Assembly: GCA_031266775.1 (NCBI GenBank)
Contig: JAISAQ010000016.1
Location: 1-35,181, forward strand
From: Treponema sp.
GTDB taxonomy: Bacteria > Spirochaetota > Spirochaetia > Treponematales > Breznakiellaceae
Direction: 5' to 3'
Length of the DNA stretch: 35,181 nucleotides
The notes under the pieces are model-generated. The model did not search any database. It was not told the origin of the DNA and saw nothing but the letters and a program-made list of their open reading frames with translations. This document shows, piece by piece, positions 16,213 to 25,282 of the stretch (within the stretch, counting starts at the first letter, position 1; each line of letters starts with the position of its first letter). The translations under genes were made by a program, and so were the position numbers.

Positions 16213-16254
16213 ATTAAACGAAAGTTGTCCAATAACTCCAGTTATTGAACAACT
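16213..16254. repeat. Palindromic element, copy 3, between convergent lacI and V-ATPase subunit B genes
   Basis: Arms AGTTGTCCAATAACT (16223-16237) and AGTTATTGAACAACT (16240-16254) pair with one mismatch around CC. The right arm touches the stop codon of the subunit B gene, and the left end is eleven bases from the lacI stop. It may act as a shared terminator-like structure, although neither side has a strong T run. Confidence 0.8.
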
Positions 16255-17664
16255 CTATTCTTTCTTTGCGGGGGGAGCGTATTTTTCAATGAATTCCTGA
16301 TTCACCCGCAGGAGTTCTTCGCGGGGAAATTCAGAAAGGACCTGCCAGCCGAGATCGAGGGTTTTTCCTATGTCACGGTTTTCGTTTTCATCCTGGGTAA
16401 GAAAGACGGATTCAAATCTTTCCCCAAATTTGAGGTACCGCTTGTCCCCTTCGGAAAGCTCCTCCTCGCCAATGATCGACGCGAGATTGCGTATCTGTTT
16501 GACTTTTGAATACGCGGCAAAGAGCTGGCTTGAAAGATCCTTGTGATCTTCCCGGGTCATGCCGGGCCCTATGCCGTCCTTCATGAGGCGCGAAAGGCTG
16601 GGGAGGCCCGCCACGGGCGGATACACGCCGTGCTGAAAAAGTTCACGGTCAAGGACTATCTGCCCTTCGGTAATGTAACCTGAAAGATCCGGTATCGGGT
16701 GGCTTATGTCGTCGTTGGGCATCGTGAGGATGGGAATCTGGGTAATCGAACCGCTGGACCCCTGAATCTTCCCCGCCCGTTCATAGAGGCTTGCGAGTTC
16801 CGAATAGAGATAACCCGGATACCCTTTTCTGCTGGGAACTTCTCCCCGTATCGAAGACACTTCCCGCAGAGCCTCGCAGTAGTTGGTCATGTCGGTCATT
16901 ACCACAAGAACATGCATGTTTTTTTCATAGGCCAGATATTCGGCGGCGGTCAGCGCGCAACGGGGAGCCACAAGCCGCTCAAGGGACGGGGCGTCGGCCA
17001 GGGACAAAAAGACTGTGACTTTGGAAAGAACCCCGGAGCGCTCAAAATCGTCAAGAAAAAAACGAGCCACGTCGTACTTGACCCCCATGGCGCAGAAGAC
17101 CACGACAAAGGATTCGGAGGGGGAAGAGCCGCCTGTTTCCGCGGGACTCAAGATCCGCGCCTGCCTTACAATTTGGGCGGCAAGGCGGTTGTGGGGAAGG
17201 CCGTTGCCCGAAAAAATGGGAAGCTTCTGTCCCCGGATAAGGGTGTTCATTCCGTCTATGGCCGATATGCCGGTTTGTATGAAATCGCGGGGATAGGTGC
17301 GGGCGTAGGGGTTGATGGGAAGACCGTTTACATCCATGGTACGTGAAGAAAAAATGGGGCCGTAGCCGTCTACCGGTTCCCCAAGACCGTTAAAGACGCG
17401 GCCCAGAAGCCCCGGCCCGACACGCAGTTCCATGGGCTTTCCCAGAAATTCAACGCGGCTGTCGCCGGCCGAAAGGCCCGTGCTGCTTCCGAATATCTGT
17501 ATGGCGGCCCATTCACCGCTCATGTCCACCACGCGGCCAAGACGCCGGCCTTCTTCCCTGTCGTACACCGCGACCATTTCGTTAAAGCCGACATTGCGGC
17601 TCTTCGCGGTAATGACTACGGGCCCTTCAATGCGGGTAAGGCCCCGGTATTCAAGCCCCCTCAT
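16255..17664 (-). CDS. atpB: V-type ATPase subunit B (non-catalytic)
   Basis: This 469-aa protein is the regulatory B subunit of the V1/A1 head, which alternates with subunit A in a hexamer. It has the N-terminal beta barrel ([14 protein letters not shown]), the [15 protein letters not shown] motif at about 86-100, and [11 protein letters not shown] at 151-161 where the catalytic subunit has a P-loop; the lack of GKT is normal for B. The segment [13 protein letters not shown] near 350 contains the conserved arginine. The ATG overlaps the subunit A stop by four bases. In related operons subunit D follows B, but here the operon ends at a palindrome and a convergent gene. Confidence 0.96.
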   Translation of the reverse strand: MRGLEYRGLTRIEGPVVITAKSRNVGFNEMVAVYDREEGRRLGRVVDMSGEWAAIQIFGSSTGLSAGDSRVEFLGKPMELRVGPGLLGRVFNGLGEPVDGYGPIFSSRTMDVNGLPINPYARTYPRDFIQTGISAIDGMNTLIRGQKLPIFSGNGLPHNRLAAQIVRQARILSPAETGGSSPSESFVVVFCAMGVKYDVARFFLDDFERSGVLSKVTVFLSLADAPSLERLVAPRCALTAAEYLAYEKNMHVLVVMTDMTNYCEALREVSSIRGEVPSRKGYPGYLYSELASLYERAGKIQGSSGSITQIPILTMPNDDISHPIPDLSGYITEGQIVLDRELFQHGVYPPVAGLPSLSRLMKDGIGPGMTREDHKDLSSQLFAAYSKVKQIRNLASIIGEEELSEGDKRYLKFGERFESVFLTQDENENRDIGKTLDLGWQVLSEFPREELLRVNQEFIEKYAPPAKKE

Positions 17665-19478
17665 AACGTCTCCCTCGCGCGGTAGCTCCTCTCCAGTTCT
17701 TCAAGGCCCCGCCGCATGTCCCTTTCATAGTCGTCAAGACCGGAAAGTTCACCGTTTTTTACCACGCTTTTTATGCGCGAAAGCCCTTCACGCACGGGAA
17801 GGGCTTTTCCCTCAAGGGCAAACTCCAGGCCCGTTATCTTTGAAAGGGGCGCCCCGAGCTTTACGCAGGTACGGGCTCGCTCGTGGAATTCCATGATGAG
17901 TTCCAGAAGCCTCACCTGCTTGGCGGGCACGCAGTACATGTCAACCTCGTCAAAGGAATTCTGCTGAAGGAAACCGTCCTTAATGATGTCCGCGGTTAAA
18001 AGGATGAGGCGCTGATCGTCGGGCAGCGCATCGGGCCCCACGAGGCGGACAATTTCGGCAAGCCGCTGTTCGCGTTTAAGAAGATCAAGGCTCTGCCGGC
18101 GGACGGCGTCCCAGCGCGGATTGACGCGTTCCCACCAGGACTTCACTTCCCCGGCGTATTCGGAGTAGCTGTCTATCCAGCTTATCGCCGGATAATGACG
18201 GGCGTTTGCCAGATCCCGGTCCAGCGCCCAGAAGCAGCGGATAAAGCGTTTGGTGTGCTGGGTTACAGGCTCGGAAAAATCGCCGCCCGGCGGGGAAACG
18301 GCCCCTATGATCGTCACCGATCCTTCAAGGCCCGAAAGCGCGCTTACCCTTCCCGCCCGTTCGTAGAATTCGGCAAGCCGCGTGGGCAGATACGCGGGGA
18401 AGCCTTCTTCGGCGGGCATTTCTTCCATACGGCCGGAAAGTTCCCGAAGCGCCTCGGCCCAGCGGCTGGTCGAGTCCGCCATGATGGCCACATGGAAACC
18501 CATGTCGCGGTAAAATTCGGCAAGGGTTACGCCGGTGTAGATGGACACCTCCCGGGCCGCGACAGGCATGTTGGACGTATTGGCAATAAGGATGGTTCTT
18601 TCCATGAGAGAACGGCCGGTACGGGGATCGGTGAGGCGGGGAAAATCGGTGAGCACGTCGGTCATCTCGTTGCCGCGTTCCCCGCAGCCTATGTAGATGA
18701 TCACGTCCGCGTCGCACCATTTGGCGATGGCGTGCTGAGTCATGGTCTTGCCTGTGCCGAAACCGCCGGGAATGGCCGCCGTTCCTCCTTTTGAAAGGGG
18801 AAAGAAAAGATCTATGACGCGTTCCCCTGTGACAAGGGGCATCTCGGGGGAAAGCCTCCGGGCGACAGGACGGGGAATGCGGACAGGCCACCACTGGGCA
18901 AGGGGAATATCTTCCCCAATGTCCGTCTTCGCGATAACGCTGTCAACGGTACAGGGACCCTCCCCGGCAAGGCTCACAATATCGCCGCCCCGGACGGAGG
19001 GAGGAACCATGATCCTGCAGGTGATGCTTTCGGTTTCCTTTACCGTTCCAAGAACAAGGCCCGCCTTTGCCCGGATCTTTTCGCCGCGGGCAAGACGCGC
19101 GGCAAGATCCCCCTCGGGAACAAAGCGCCAGTTCTTCGCCGGATCAAGGGGCTCACCCCGTTCCCCCGGCGCCATAAAAGCCCCTCCCTCTCTAAAGAGG
19201 GCTTCCAGGGGGCGCTGAATGCCGTCATAAATGGTTCCGATAAGGCCCGGCCCAAGCAGAACGGAAAGGGGCCGGCCGGTAGAAGCGGCGCGGGCGCCTA
19301 TCATGAGGCCGGTATCATCCTCGTATACCTGGATCACCGCCTCGTCTCCCTCAAGGCGCACCACTTCCCCTATGATGCGTTTTTCGCCCACTTCGACCAC
19401 ATCGAAAAGCCCCGCCCCGCCCAAGCCCGAGGCGCGTATAATGGGACCGGATATCCGTTTAACGCGGCCTTCTATCAC
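17661..19478 (-). CDS. atpA: V-type ATPase subunit A (catalytic)
   Basis: The 605-aa protein is the ATP-hydrolysing subunit of the V1/A1 head. The P-loop GGFGTGKT lies at 238-245, and the catalytic glutamate is E267 in [10 protein letters not shown]. The long non-homologous insert typical of V/A-type A subunits lies between about 100 and 200. The start is a GTG (19476-19478) whose last bases form the TGA stop of the subunit E gene, so the two are translationally coupled. It drives rotation and ion transport across the inner membrane, or ATP synthesis in reverse. Length and motifs are complete. Confidence 0.97.
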   Translation of the reverse strand: MIEGRVKRISGPIIRASGLGGAGLFDVVEVGEKRIIGEVVRLEGDEAVIQVYEDDTGLMIGARAASTGRPLSVLLGPGLIGTIYDGIQRPLEALFREGGAFMAPGERGEPLDPAKNWRFVPEGDLAARLARGEKIRAKAGLVLGTVKETESITCRIMVPPSVRGGDIVSLAGEGPCTVDSVIAKTDIGEDIPLAQWWPVRIPRPVARRLSPEMPLVTGERVIDLFFPLSKGGTAAIPGGFGTGKTMTQHAIAKWCDADVIIYIGCGERGNEMTDVLTDFPRLTDPRTGRSLMERTILIANTSNMPVAAREVSIYTGVTLAEFYRDMGFHVAIMADSTSRWAEALRELSGRMEEMPAEEGFPAYLPTRLAEFYERAGRVSALSGLEGSVTIIGAVSPPGGDFSEPVTQHTKRFIRCFWALDRDLANARHYPAISWIDSYSEYAGEVKSWWERVNPRWDAVRRQSLDLLKREQRLAEIVRLVGPDALPDDQRLILLTADIIKDGFLQQNSFDEVDMYCVPAKQVRLLELIMEFHERARTCVKLGAPLSKITGLEFALEGKALPVREGLSRIKSVVKNGELSGLDDYERDMRRGLEELERSYRARETL

Positions 19479-20098
19479 GGGAGGCCCCCCTCAGCGTCCT
19501 GTCCAATCAGGGCGGACACCAGTTCTTCACGCCTGTCAAGGAGCAGCGCGTCGAGTATTCCCCTGATCGAGGCGGTAACGCGCACAGGGCCACAGTCAAT
19601 AATGATCTCGGGATACAGGTGCGCGGCCTTTTCCTCGATAAATTCCCCGTCCGCGCGGGGAAAGAGCCGCGCGACAAGCGGCTTCGCGCCGGAAACGGAT
19701 ATGTTGTGAAGCCGTACGCGGAAGCCTGTTTCCTCCCGCAGTTCAGGATACTCACCGCAGTATTTCTTGAATTCGCCCTCAAGAAGCGAAAGAACGCGCT
19801 CCGGACCAAGGCCCGAAACCCAGTCGTCCGCCGCGGAAGCCAGAAGGTTTTCGATGATCTCGGACCGCGCCCGCCTTTCGTCCAGGGGAAGACGGGCCAT
19901 GATCTCGGCGGAGGCGTTCGCGAGCATCGCGTCGTACCGGCCCTTAAGCTCCGTCAGAGAGTCTTTTGTTTTTTTGTCCCAGAGGGCCGCGGCGGCCGCG
20001 GCGCTTTCATCGGCGGCCCCAAGAAGGCGGCCCGCTTTTTTCCGGGCGTCTTCAAGAATTTCCCGGTCCAGAATTTCAGTTGACTGCAGTTCTTCCAT
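19475..20098 (-). CDS. atpE: V-type ATPase subunit E (peripheral stalk)
   Basis: The 207-aa product starts [20 protein letters not shown]. An alanine- and charge-rich helical N-terminal half forms the stalk coiled coil with the G/H-type partner, and the C-terminal half (about 110-200) is the globular domain that binds subunits A and B ([20 protein letters not shown]). The open frame reaches back to 20356, but that extension overlaps subunit F in another frame and is low-complexity. The ATG at 20096-20098 follows the F stop by 11 bases, with AGG as a weak ribosome-binding site. It overlaps the subunit A start. Confidence 0.85.
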   Translation of the reverse strand: MEELQSTEILDREILEDARKKAGRLLGAADESAAAAAALWDKKTKDSLTELKGRYDAMLANASAEIMARLPLDERRARSEIIENLLASAADDWVSGLGPERVLSLLEGEFKKYCGEYPELREETGFRVRLHNISVSGAKPLVARLFPRADGEFIEEKAAHLYPEIIIDCGPVRVTASIRGILDALLLDRREELVSALIGQDAEGGLP

Positions 20099-20109
20099 AA
20101 TGACAAAAC

Positions 20110-20451
20110 CTACACGTGAACGCCGATGGCTTCCCTGATCGAATCGACCAGGGTCTTGCGGCCGAGAAGCCGCCCCAGAGTTCCGGGTATCTCCACCACC
20201 AGGGGATAACGATCGGAAAGCTGCCAGGTTATCAAAAGATCGCCGAGCCAGTCCGCCACTTCTTCCGTCATGATAAGGACACGGCACAGGTCCTCTCTTG
20301 GCAGCGCCATTCCGGCGGTCTTGTCCCAGCCTTCGGTGACGCGCCTGAACGCCCATACGGCGTCTTCCGCGTCGGTAACCGCCGTTCCCTCCACACCGAT
20401 AAAACGAAAAGCCGTTACCAGTTCAGAATCACCCAAAAAGTGATATTCCAT
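20110..20451 (-). CDS. atpF: V-type ATPase subunit F (central stalk)
   Basis: This 113-aa protein matches V-type subunit F: MEYHFLGDSELVTAFRFIGV is the conserved start, followed by a central LIMTEEVADWL and VVEIPG at about 86-91. The subunit binds subunit D in the rotor and regulates ATPase activity. It is placed between K and E, 15 bases after the K stop. Its usual rotor partner, subunit D, has no gene in the window. Confidence 0.9.
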   Translation of the reverse strand: MEYHFLGDSELVTAFRFIGVEGTAVTDAEDAVWAFRRVTEGWDKTAGMALPREDLCRVLIMTEEVADWLGDLLITWQLSDRYPLVVEIPGTLGRLLGRKTLVDSIREAIGVHV

Positions 20452-20466
20452 GCGGAAAACGGAATC

Positions 20467-20802
20467 CTAGAGGATCAGGATGAGCAGGGCCACAAGAAAA
20501 CCCCACAGGCATATCCCTTCGGCAAGGCCCGCGTAGGGAAGAGCCTTGCCCGAAAGATCGGCGTTTTCGCTCATGGCGCCCATGGCGGCCGAGCCTATCT
20601 GCCCTACGGCAATTCCCCCCGCGATACAGGAGATGCCCACCGCGAGGGCGGCCGCGAAGTAGCGCCAGATAGACGTTCCCGCGGGCGCCGGGGACGAGAC
20701 TTCCGCCTCCGCTCCGGCCTCCTGGCCCTCGGCCCCTTGAGCAAAGATCGCCGCGGCCAGCAGGCACAGGATCAACACACACAACATACGTTTACATCTC
20801 AT
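20467..20802 (-). CDS. atpK: V-type ATPase subunit K (membrane rotor ring proteolipid)
   Basis: From the chosen start the product is 111 aa. A signal-peptide-like hydrophobic stretch (about 6-21, ending near AQG) is followed by a hydrophilic Ala/Glu/Pro segment and two transmembrane helices (about 48-75 and 89-111). The ion-binding glutamate is E95 in GLAEGICLWG, and Q68 in VGQIG on the other helix is a possible second ligand, as in sodium-binding rings; ion specificity is not proven. GGAGG lies six bases before the ATG at 20800-20802 but touches the ATG at 20808, so the former is chosen. Only two helices follow the leader, not the four of the duplicated NtpK type. Confidence 0.9.
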   Translation of the reverse strand: MRCKRMLCVLILCLLAAAIFAQGAEGQEAGAEAEVSSPAPAGTSIWRYFAAALAVGISCIAGGIAVGQIGSAAMGAMSENADLSGKALPYAGLAEGICLWGFLVALLILIL

Positions 20803-20822
20803 TTCCATCCTCCAGAATTCAT

Positions 20823-22871
20823 TTACCCGTTTGCTCCCTTTCTGAACCGGAAAGGCGCAAAGGCTACGCCGGTTTCGGTAAAAAATTTACTGAAAAATTC
20901 ATAATACTGAAGGCGCACCACCTGAATGGCGACTATCATCCCCTCAAGAACTATGATCACCGTGTTGCCGAATACCATGATCAAAACGGCGGCGGAGCCC
21001 CCCGCGGGGCCGGCCCCGGCTATCGCCTCCGAAAACCTGAACACAATGTACGAAAGCACCGCGTGGGACAGGGCAAAGGCCCCGACACGGAGGAAACTGA
21101 CGGTATTGGAAACAAAAGTAGAGGCGGTTTCAAGAACCTCGACAAATCCTTCCATTATAAATACCATGAGGCCCTGTTTGAGGATGGGCCTTTCCCGTTC
21201 TATGAAGCGCCAGATGGCGGGACCGAAAAAGACAAGAACAACCGGAAGCAGAAGGCCGCCGAAATCGAACCATTCAAAACGCCCCCCAAGAAGGCAGCGG
21301 ACAGCGATAAAAACCGCGTACCAGAAGAGAAAGAGACCGGCAAGCCCCGTCTTGGCAAAGAGGGCTTCCTCGTATTTTTTCATGAACCAGTGGTTGACGA
21401 TGTTGACCATGAGGCCTATGGAATTGAGGATCACCCCGACGGCGACGGTAAAGCCGAAAAAGTAAAAAAGTTTCCGCACGCTCCCGCCCTTTTCGGCGAG
21501 GGGCATGATGGCAAGAATCCTGTCCGCGGGTTTTCCAAAGAGAAAGGCCGTGAGCGCCCGTGTGGGGCCCACGAGGAGTTCCTCATTGGTGAAAACTTCC
21601 CCGTTAAGAAGGCCCATGAGCATGGAGGAAATGCCGACGGCGACAAGCGGCGACGCGTATTTCCTGAAGGAAGAAAACGCCTTGGGCCCCCTGCGCCCGG
21701 CGAGAAGCCCGGCAAGAAAAAGCACGAAGCCCTGCCCCAAATCACCGAACATGATGCCGAAAAGCACGGTAAAAAAGAAGGCCACAAAAGGAGTGGGATC
21801 GACGGTTCCGTAGAGGGGCGCGCCGTAGGAAAACACGACGCCCTCAAAGCCCTTTACAAAGGCGCCGTGCTTGAGGGACACGGGGACCTTTTCCCTTCCT
21901 TCCTTTACCTCCGTCATTTCGTCGGGATTATAGGTCCTTACCGCGACACGCCCGTCTGTGAGCTTTTCGAGGCCGGCAACCACGGAGGCAATCTCGTCCC
22001 TGGGCGTCCAGCCAGAAAGGAGGTAAACGTTCTTTGTGGCGGTAAGTTTCACCTTTAGTCCTTCCACCGCGGCGGACATGAGGTAAGAGGCGGTAAGCCT
22101 CCTCAAGCTGGGCCCCAGCTCTTTTTGCATAAGCTGCTTTTCCCGGTCTATTTCCAGGAGATCCGCGTCCGTCTTTTCGAGCTTTTCCTCAAGGCCCGAA
22201 AGAAGTTCTCCCGGAACACCCTGATACCCCTCGGGGATCGCGATAGGCGCGAACGACACTTTCCTGAGTTCCGAATCAAGGGCGAAACGGCCCTTGCGCG
22301 AAGCCGCCGCGAGAATGCGGCTGCCCTGCCCGCCGTCTTCCCCTTCTCCCAGGGGGATGATCACGGCCCTGTCTCCAAGGCGTTCCCGCAGATCTTCCTG
22401 CCGTGCGGGATCGAGGCGGCCGACACGGAGGGTAAGATAGGAGAGCTGATCCAGATCGGAAAAAGGCGCGCTGAGATTGGCGAAGGCCTTTGCCTCGTTA
22501 AGGGTCTCCTCCACTTTCCGCTTTTCCCCTCTTTCCTTCTGCTCCTTTTCCCGCAGCACCGAAACGACGCCGCAGATCTTCTCCGCCATGATTTCTTCTT
22601 CTTCCCCCGGAAGAACGCTGTCCTCCTCCGGCTCGAAGGGAAGCTCCACACCAAGCCAGGCGGCGCCGGTCTTGAGTTTTTCAATGGTTTCCTTGACGTG
22701 GGTGTGGGCGGCCTCTTCAAGGGCGTGAACGGATTCGTCGGCCGGGGGAATGCCCTCGCGGTCCGCGGAAAAATGCATTACCCCCCGCCTTCCCAAATAC
22801 TCAATGACCGCGTCGGCGTCCCGGCTGAGGACGGTAAGCTCAAGACGCTTCATCCTGCGGGGGCGGATCAC
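20823..22871 (-). CDS. atpI: V-type ATPase subunit I (membrane stator)
   Basis: The 682-aa protein is the large a-type subunit that forms the stator half of the ion channel. Residues 1 to about 335 are soluble and rich in coiled coil, with the family start MKRLELTVLSRDADAVIEYLG. About seven to eight membrane helices follow, including FVAFFFTVLFGIMFGDLGQG and SFLRVGAFALSHAVLSYIVF, where the conserved arginine faces the rotor ring. The start is GTG, overlapping the subunit C stop, with GGAGG seven bases upstream. It ends 20 bases before subunit K. Confidence 0.95.
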   Translation of the reverse strand: MIRPRRMKRLELTVLSRDADAVIEYLGRRGVMHFSADREGIPPADESVHALEEAAHTHVKETIEKLKTGAAWLGVELPFEPEEDSVLPGEEEEIMAEKICGVVSVLREKEQKERGEKRKVEETLNEAKAFANLSAPFSDLDQLSYLTLRVGRLDPARQEDLRERLGDRAVIIPLGEGEDGGQGSRILAAASRKGRFALDSELRKVSFAPIAIPEGYQGVPGELLSGLEEKLEKTDADLLEIDREKQLMQKELGPSLRRLTASYLMSAAVEGLKVKLTATKNVYLLSGWTPRDEIASVVAGLEKLTDGRVAVRTYNPDEMTEVKEGREKVPVSLKHGAFVKGFEGVVFSYGAPLYGTVDPTPFVAFFFTVLFGIMFGDLGQGFVLFLAGLLAGRRGPKAFSSFRKYASPLVAVGISSMLMGLLNGEVFTNEELLVGPTRALTAFLFGKPADRILAIMPLAEKGGSVRKLFYFFGFTVAVGVILNSIGLMVNIVNHWFMKKYEEALFAKTGLAGLFLFWYAVFIAVRCLLGGRFEWFDFGGLLLPVVLVFFGPAIWRFIERERPILKQGLMVFIMEGFVEVLETASTFVSNTVSFLRVGAFALSHAVLSYIVFRFSEAIAGAGPAGGSAAVLIMVFGNTVIIVLEGMIVAIQVVRLQYYEFFSKFFTETGVAFAPFRFRKGANG

Positions 22872-23917
22872 GCCTGTACCTCCATGACGGAAAATACGTC
22901 GCGGATCGACATTCCAAGCCCTATGCCTTCGGCGGCGCTGGTGAGGAGATCTTCTTCAAACTGTTTGAGTTTAATGAAGCAGAAAATGGCGTCCATTGAA
23001 AAGGGCCGCAGCCTGAGGCTGTGAAGGGCCATGGCATAAAGGCGCTTTGCGGCGGCGTTCTGAAAATACCTCGGGTCCGCCGTCCATTCGCCGTTCCCGG
23101 CGGGGTTAAGCAGCTGTTCCCAGCGCCAGCCTTTCCATTCGGCGCGGCTGTCGAGGGGAAGATCCAGCGGGGCGTCTTCCGGGGAAATGACGGGGCGGCC
23201 CTTTCCGCCGGCGCTTACAAGATGCGTTTTTATCTCTTCCTTCTGCATGCGGTAATAGGTCCTGAGCCTCAAGGTCCAGGCGGCGTTTCGGAGGGAAATT
23301 TCACCGGCGAGGATCTTCCCGGTTTCGCGCCTGTCGGAACGGGGCAGATCAAAGAGCGCCTTCCAGAGCTTTTGGTAGTAAAAGCGATCAAGGGCGGTCT
23401 CCAGGGAAATGCCGCCTGTATCCCTTGAAGAGGCGTCCGTCCCGGGGCTGAACCCTTCGCCTTCAAAAAAGGACTCGAATTCCGTTCCCTTTACCATTGC
23501 CGCCAGATCCGGCCACGCGCCGAAATTGACGGTCTGGAAACGGCCCAGACGCGTAAAGGACGGAGAGGCGCCGGAGCCGCCCGGACGGGAGCCTGAGAGA
23601 ACGGAAAGGGCGCTTTTAAGATCGGCGTATTCGTAGGCGCGGAGAAGCAGCACAAGAAATTCGGGGGGACGGGGAAAACATTCGACAATGGCGCTTATGG
23701 ACGCGGCGGCCCGTTCGGTAAAGCGCCTTTCCATGTCGGGGAGCAGTTCGCGCTCGGGCAGTTCGCGGTCTGAACCGGGGAACACCAGCCTGTTCAGTTC
23801 CGAAAGACGGCCGGCCGCCGCCAAACGGGGGACGCGTCTGCCTACAAAAGACTTGCCGATAATTCCGCAGGCCTTGGCGTAGGCATAGGCGCGTTGGCCC
23901 GCATTAGGCAGCCTCAT
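22868..23917 (-). CDS. atpC: V-type ATPase subunit C (AC39/d-type)
   Basis: The 349-aa protein begins RLPNAGQRAYAYAKACGIIG and has the length and helical repeats of V-type subunit C, which couples the rotor ring to the central stalk. RAYEYADLKSAL at about 94-105 is typical of the family. Similarity is weaker than for A or B, but the position between the G/H-like gene and subunit I supports the call. The ATG follows the stop of the previous gene with no gap, and the stop overlaps the GTG of subunit I. Confidence 0.85.
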   Translation of the reverse strand: MRLPNAGQRAYAYAKACGIIGKSFVGRRVPRLAAAGRLSELNRLVFPGSDRELPERELLPDMERRFTERAAASISAIVECFPRPPEFLVLLLRAYEYADLKSALSVLSGSRPGGSGASPSFTRLGRFQTVNFGAWPDLAAMVKGTEFESFFEGEGFSPGTDASSRDTGGISLETALDRFYYQKLWKALFDLPRSDRRETGKILAGEISLRNAAWTLRLRTYYRMQKEEIKTHLVSAGGKGRPVISPEDAPLDLPLDSRAEWKGWRWEQLLNPAGNGEWTADPRYFQNAAAKRLYAMALHSLRLRPFSMDAIFCFIKLKQFEEDLLTSAAEGIGLGMSIRDVFSVMEVQA

Positions 23918-24253
23918 CTAATCCCCTTTGTTTTCTTTCAGAAACGACTCTACCATGGCCTTAAAACCATTCCGGTCCGCGGTAATGGCGGCAAGGCTTT
24001 TGCGGTAAGAAGCAAGCTGTTCTTCATACTGTTCCCTGACATTCCTGACTCCGTTCTGATAGGCCGCTTCCATTTCCGCGGCTTCCCGGCCGTACCATTC
24101 CTCGCAGCGGAGACGGTTCCGTTTTTCACTTTCGGCGGTGCGCCGGTCCGCCTCCGCTTGGGCGCGGGCCACAAGCGCGGACGCCTCCGCCTCTATGCCC
24201 AGAAGATGCTCCAGTACGTTTCCGTTTTCAGGCCCGGCGGCGGCGTTTTCCAC
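23918..24253 (-). CDS. V-type ATPase G/H-like peripheral stalk subunit (coiled coil)
   Basis: This 111-aa protein is almost entirely charged helix (EAEASALVARAQAEADRR and onward), the pattern of the small peripheral-stalk partner of subunit E. Position decides the call: it lies four bases after ptsN and directly before subunit C. The start is GTG with a poor ribosome-binding site. Sequence motifs are lacking, so the exact family is uncertain. Confidence 0.7.
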   Translation of the reverse strand: MENAAAGPENGNVLEHLLGIEAEASALVARAQAEADRRTAESEKRNRLRCEEWYGREAAEMEAAYQNGVRNVREQYEEQLASYRKSLAAITADRNGFKAMVESFLKENKGD

Positions 24254-24257
24254 GGGC

Positions 24258-24731
24258 CTAATCCAGGGCTATGAGCACATCCTCGTATTTTTTGATGATC
24301 CGGTGTGCGCCCTGGGGCTCCTTTTGTGACTGAAGTTCGGTGTAAAACTGGGGATTTTCCAGCAGTTCCGCCAAACGCTTGAGGATACGCAGATGTTTTT
24401 CCGAATCCTTCTGGGGGGCCAAAACCATAAACAGAAGGTACACAGGCTGCCCGTCCAGGGCGTCGTAATCCACCCCCTTGCGGGAAATTCCCAGCACTCC
24501 CTGCACGTTTTCCACCGCGTTGGTTTTTCCATGGGGAATGGCTATGCCCTTGTGTATGCCCGTGGACATCTTCGCTTCCCGCGCGCGGAGGGCGTCCAGT
24601 ATTTCTTCCCTGGCCTTGGATTTTTTGACCTGGCAGAAATGATCCACCAGTTCCTCAAAGACTTCGTCTTTGTCCTCCGCCTCCACGCCAACCTTGATGA
24701 ATTCGGGTTTGAACAATTCGTGCAGAAACAT
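24258..24731 (-). CDS. ptsN: PTS EIIA-like nitrogen/fructose-type protein (PtsN)
   Basis: The 157-aa protein is a soluble EIIA domain of the fructose/Ntr class. The phosphorylated histidine is H67 in GIAIPHGKT, and LLFMVLAPQKDSEKHLRIL matches the family. PtsN proteins are regulators rather than sugar carriers, and in proteobacteria they control potassium transport and nitrogen responses. It lies 15 bases after secG and runs into the V-ATPase operon, which suggests that it is co-transcribed with the ion pump. GGAGG precedes the ATG. No EIIB or EIIC is nearby. Confidence 0.9.
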   Translation of the reverse strand: MFLHELFKPEFIKVGVEAEDKDEVFEELVDHFCQVKKSKAREEILDALRAREAKMSTGIHKGIAIPHGKTNAVENVQGVLGISRKGVDYDALDGQPVYLLFMVLAPQKDSEKHLRILKRLAELLENPQFYTELQSQKEPQGAHRIIKKYEDVLIALD

Positions 24732-24746
24732 ATACCGCCTCCGGTC

Positions 24747-25208
24747 CTACCGCTCCGTCTCCGCGGGTTCCGCGGTTTCTTCCGGCTCCGCTTCGGAAGC
24801 CGCGCCGGGAGAAGCCGGCACAAGAACGCTGGGTGTCTCAAAAACACCGGAAGGAGGGGATTCAAAAGAGGCGTCTTCCCCGTTCCCCCCTGAATCAAGC
24901 GCCTCATCGACCCAGTTGGGCCCTTCGGATCTGTTCAAGAGTTCACGGCCCGCGTCTTCCACGCCCCTTCCCACGGGAATGCGGCTGGAAAGGGCCAGTC
25001 CAAGGCTCAAAACAAGAAAAAGGGCGCCCAAAATGCTCGTCGTTCTGGTCAGTACGTTTCCCGACCGTGAGCCAAAGGCCGAGGAGCTTCCCCCGGCAAA
25101 AATACCGCCCAAACTGTCGCCTTCTTCATTCTGAATCAATACAATGAGGATCAACAGAACCGCGACAACAACAAAAAAAACCAACAGCACAATACTGAGC
25201 ACACTCAT
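24747..25208 (-). CDS. secG: Preprotein translocase subunit SecG
   Basis: SecG is a small partner of SecYE in the inner membrane. Residues 3-25 form the first helix, followed by the conserved LIQNEEGDSLGGIFAGGSSSA, and residues 55-75 form the second helix. At 153 aa it is longer than most SecG proteins because of an acidic Pro/Ser/Glu-rich tail from about residue 80 onward, rich in EPEE/ETAEP runs, of unknown role. GGAG precedes the ATG at some distance. It is the first gene of the stretch leading to ptsN and the V-ATPase. Confidence 0.92.
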   Translation of the reverse strand: MSVLSIVLLVFFVVVAVLLILIVLIQNEEGDSLGGIFAGGSSSAFGSRSGNVLTRTTSILGALFLVLSLGLALSSRIPVGRGVEDAGRELLNRSEGPNWVDEALDSGGNGEDASFESPPSGVFETPSVLVPASPGAASEAEPEETAEPAETER

Positions 25209-25282
25209 TTAAAAAACTCCATATTAAACCCAAGCATACCGTTTTTGCGCATTTCAGTCCAGCGGCCCGCCCGGTCCCCGCG

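Noticed and set aside
20099..20356. A long N-terminal extension of V-ATPase subunit E
   Set aside because: It lies in another frame of the subunit F gene and is an Arg/Gly/Pro-rich shadow; the ATG at 20098 begins the family sequence.
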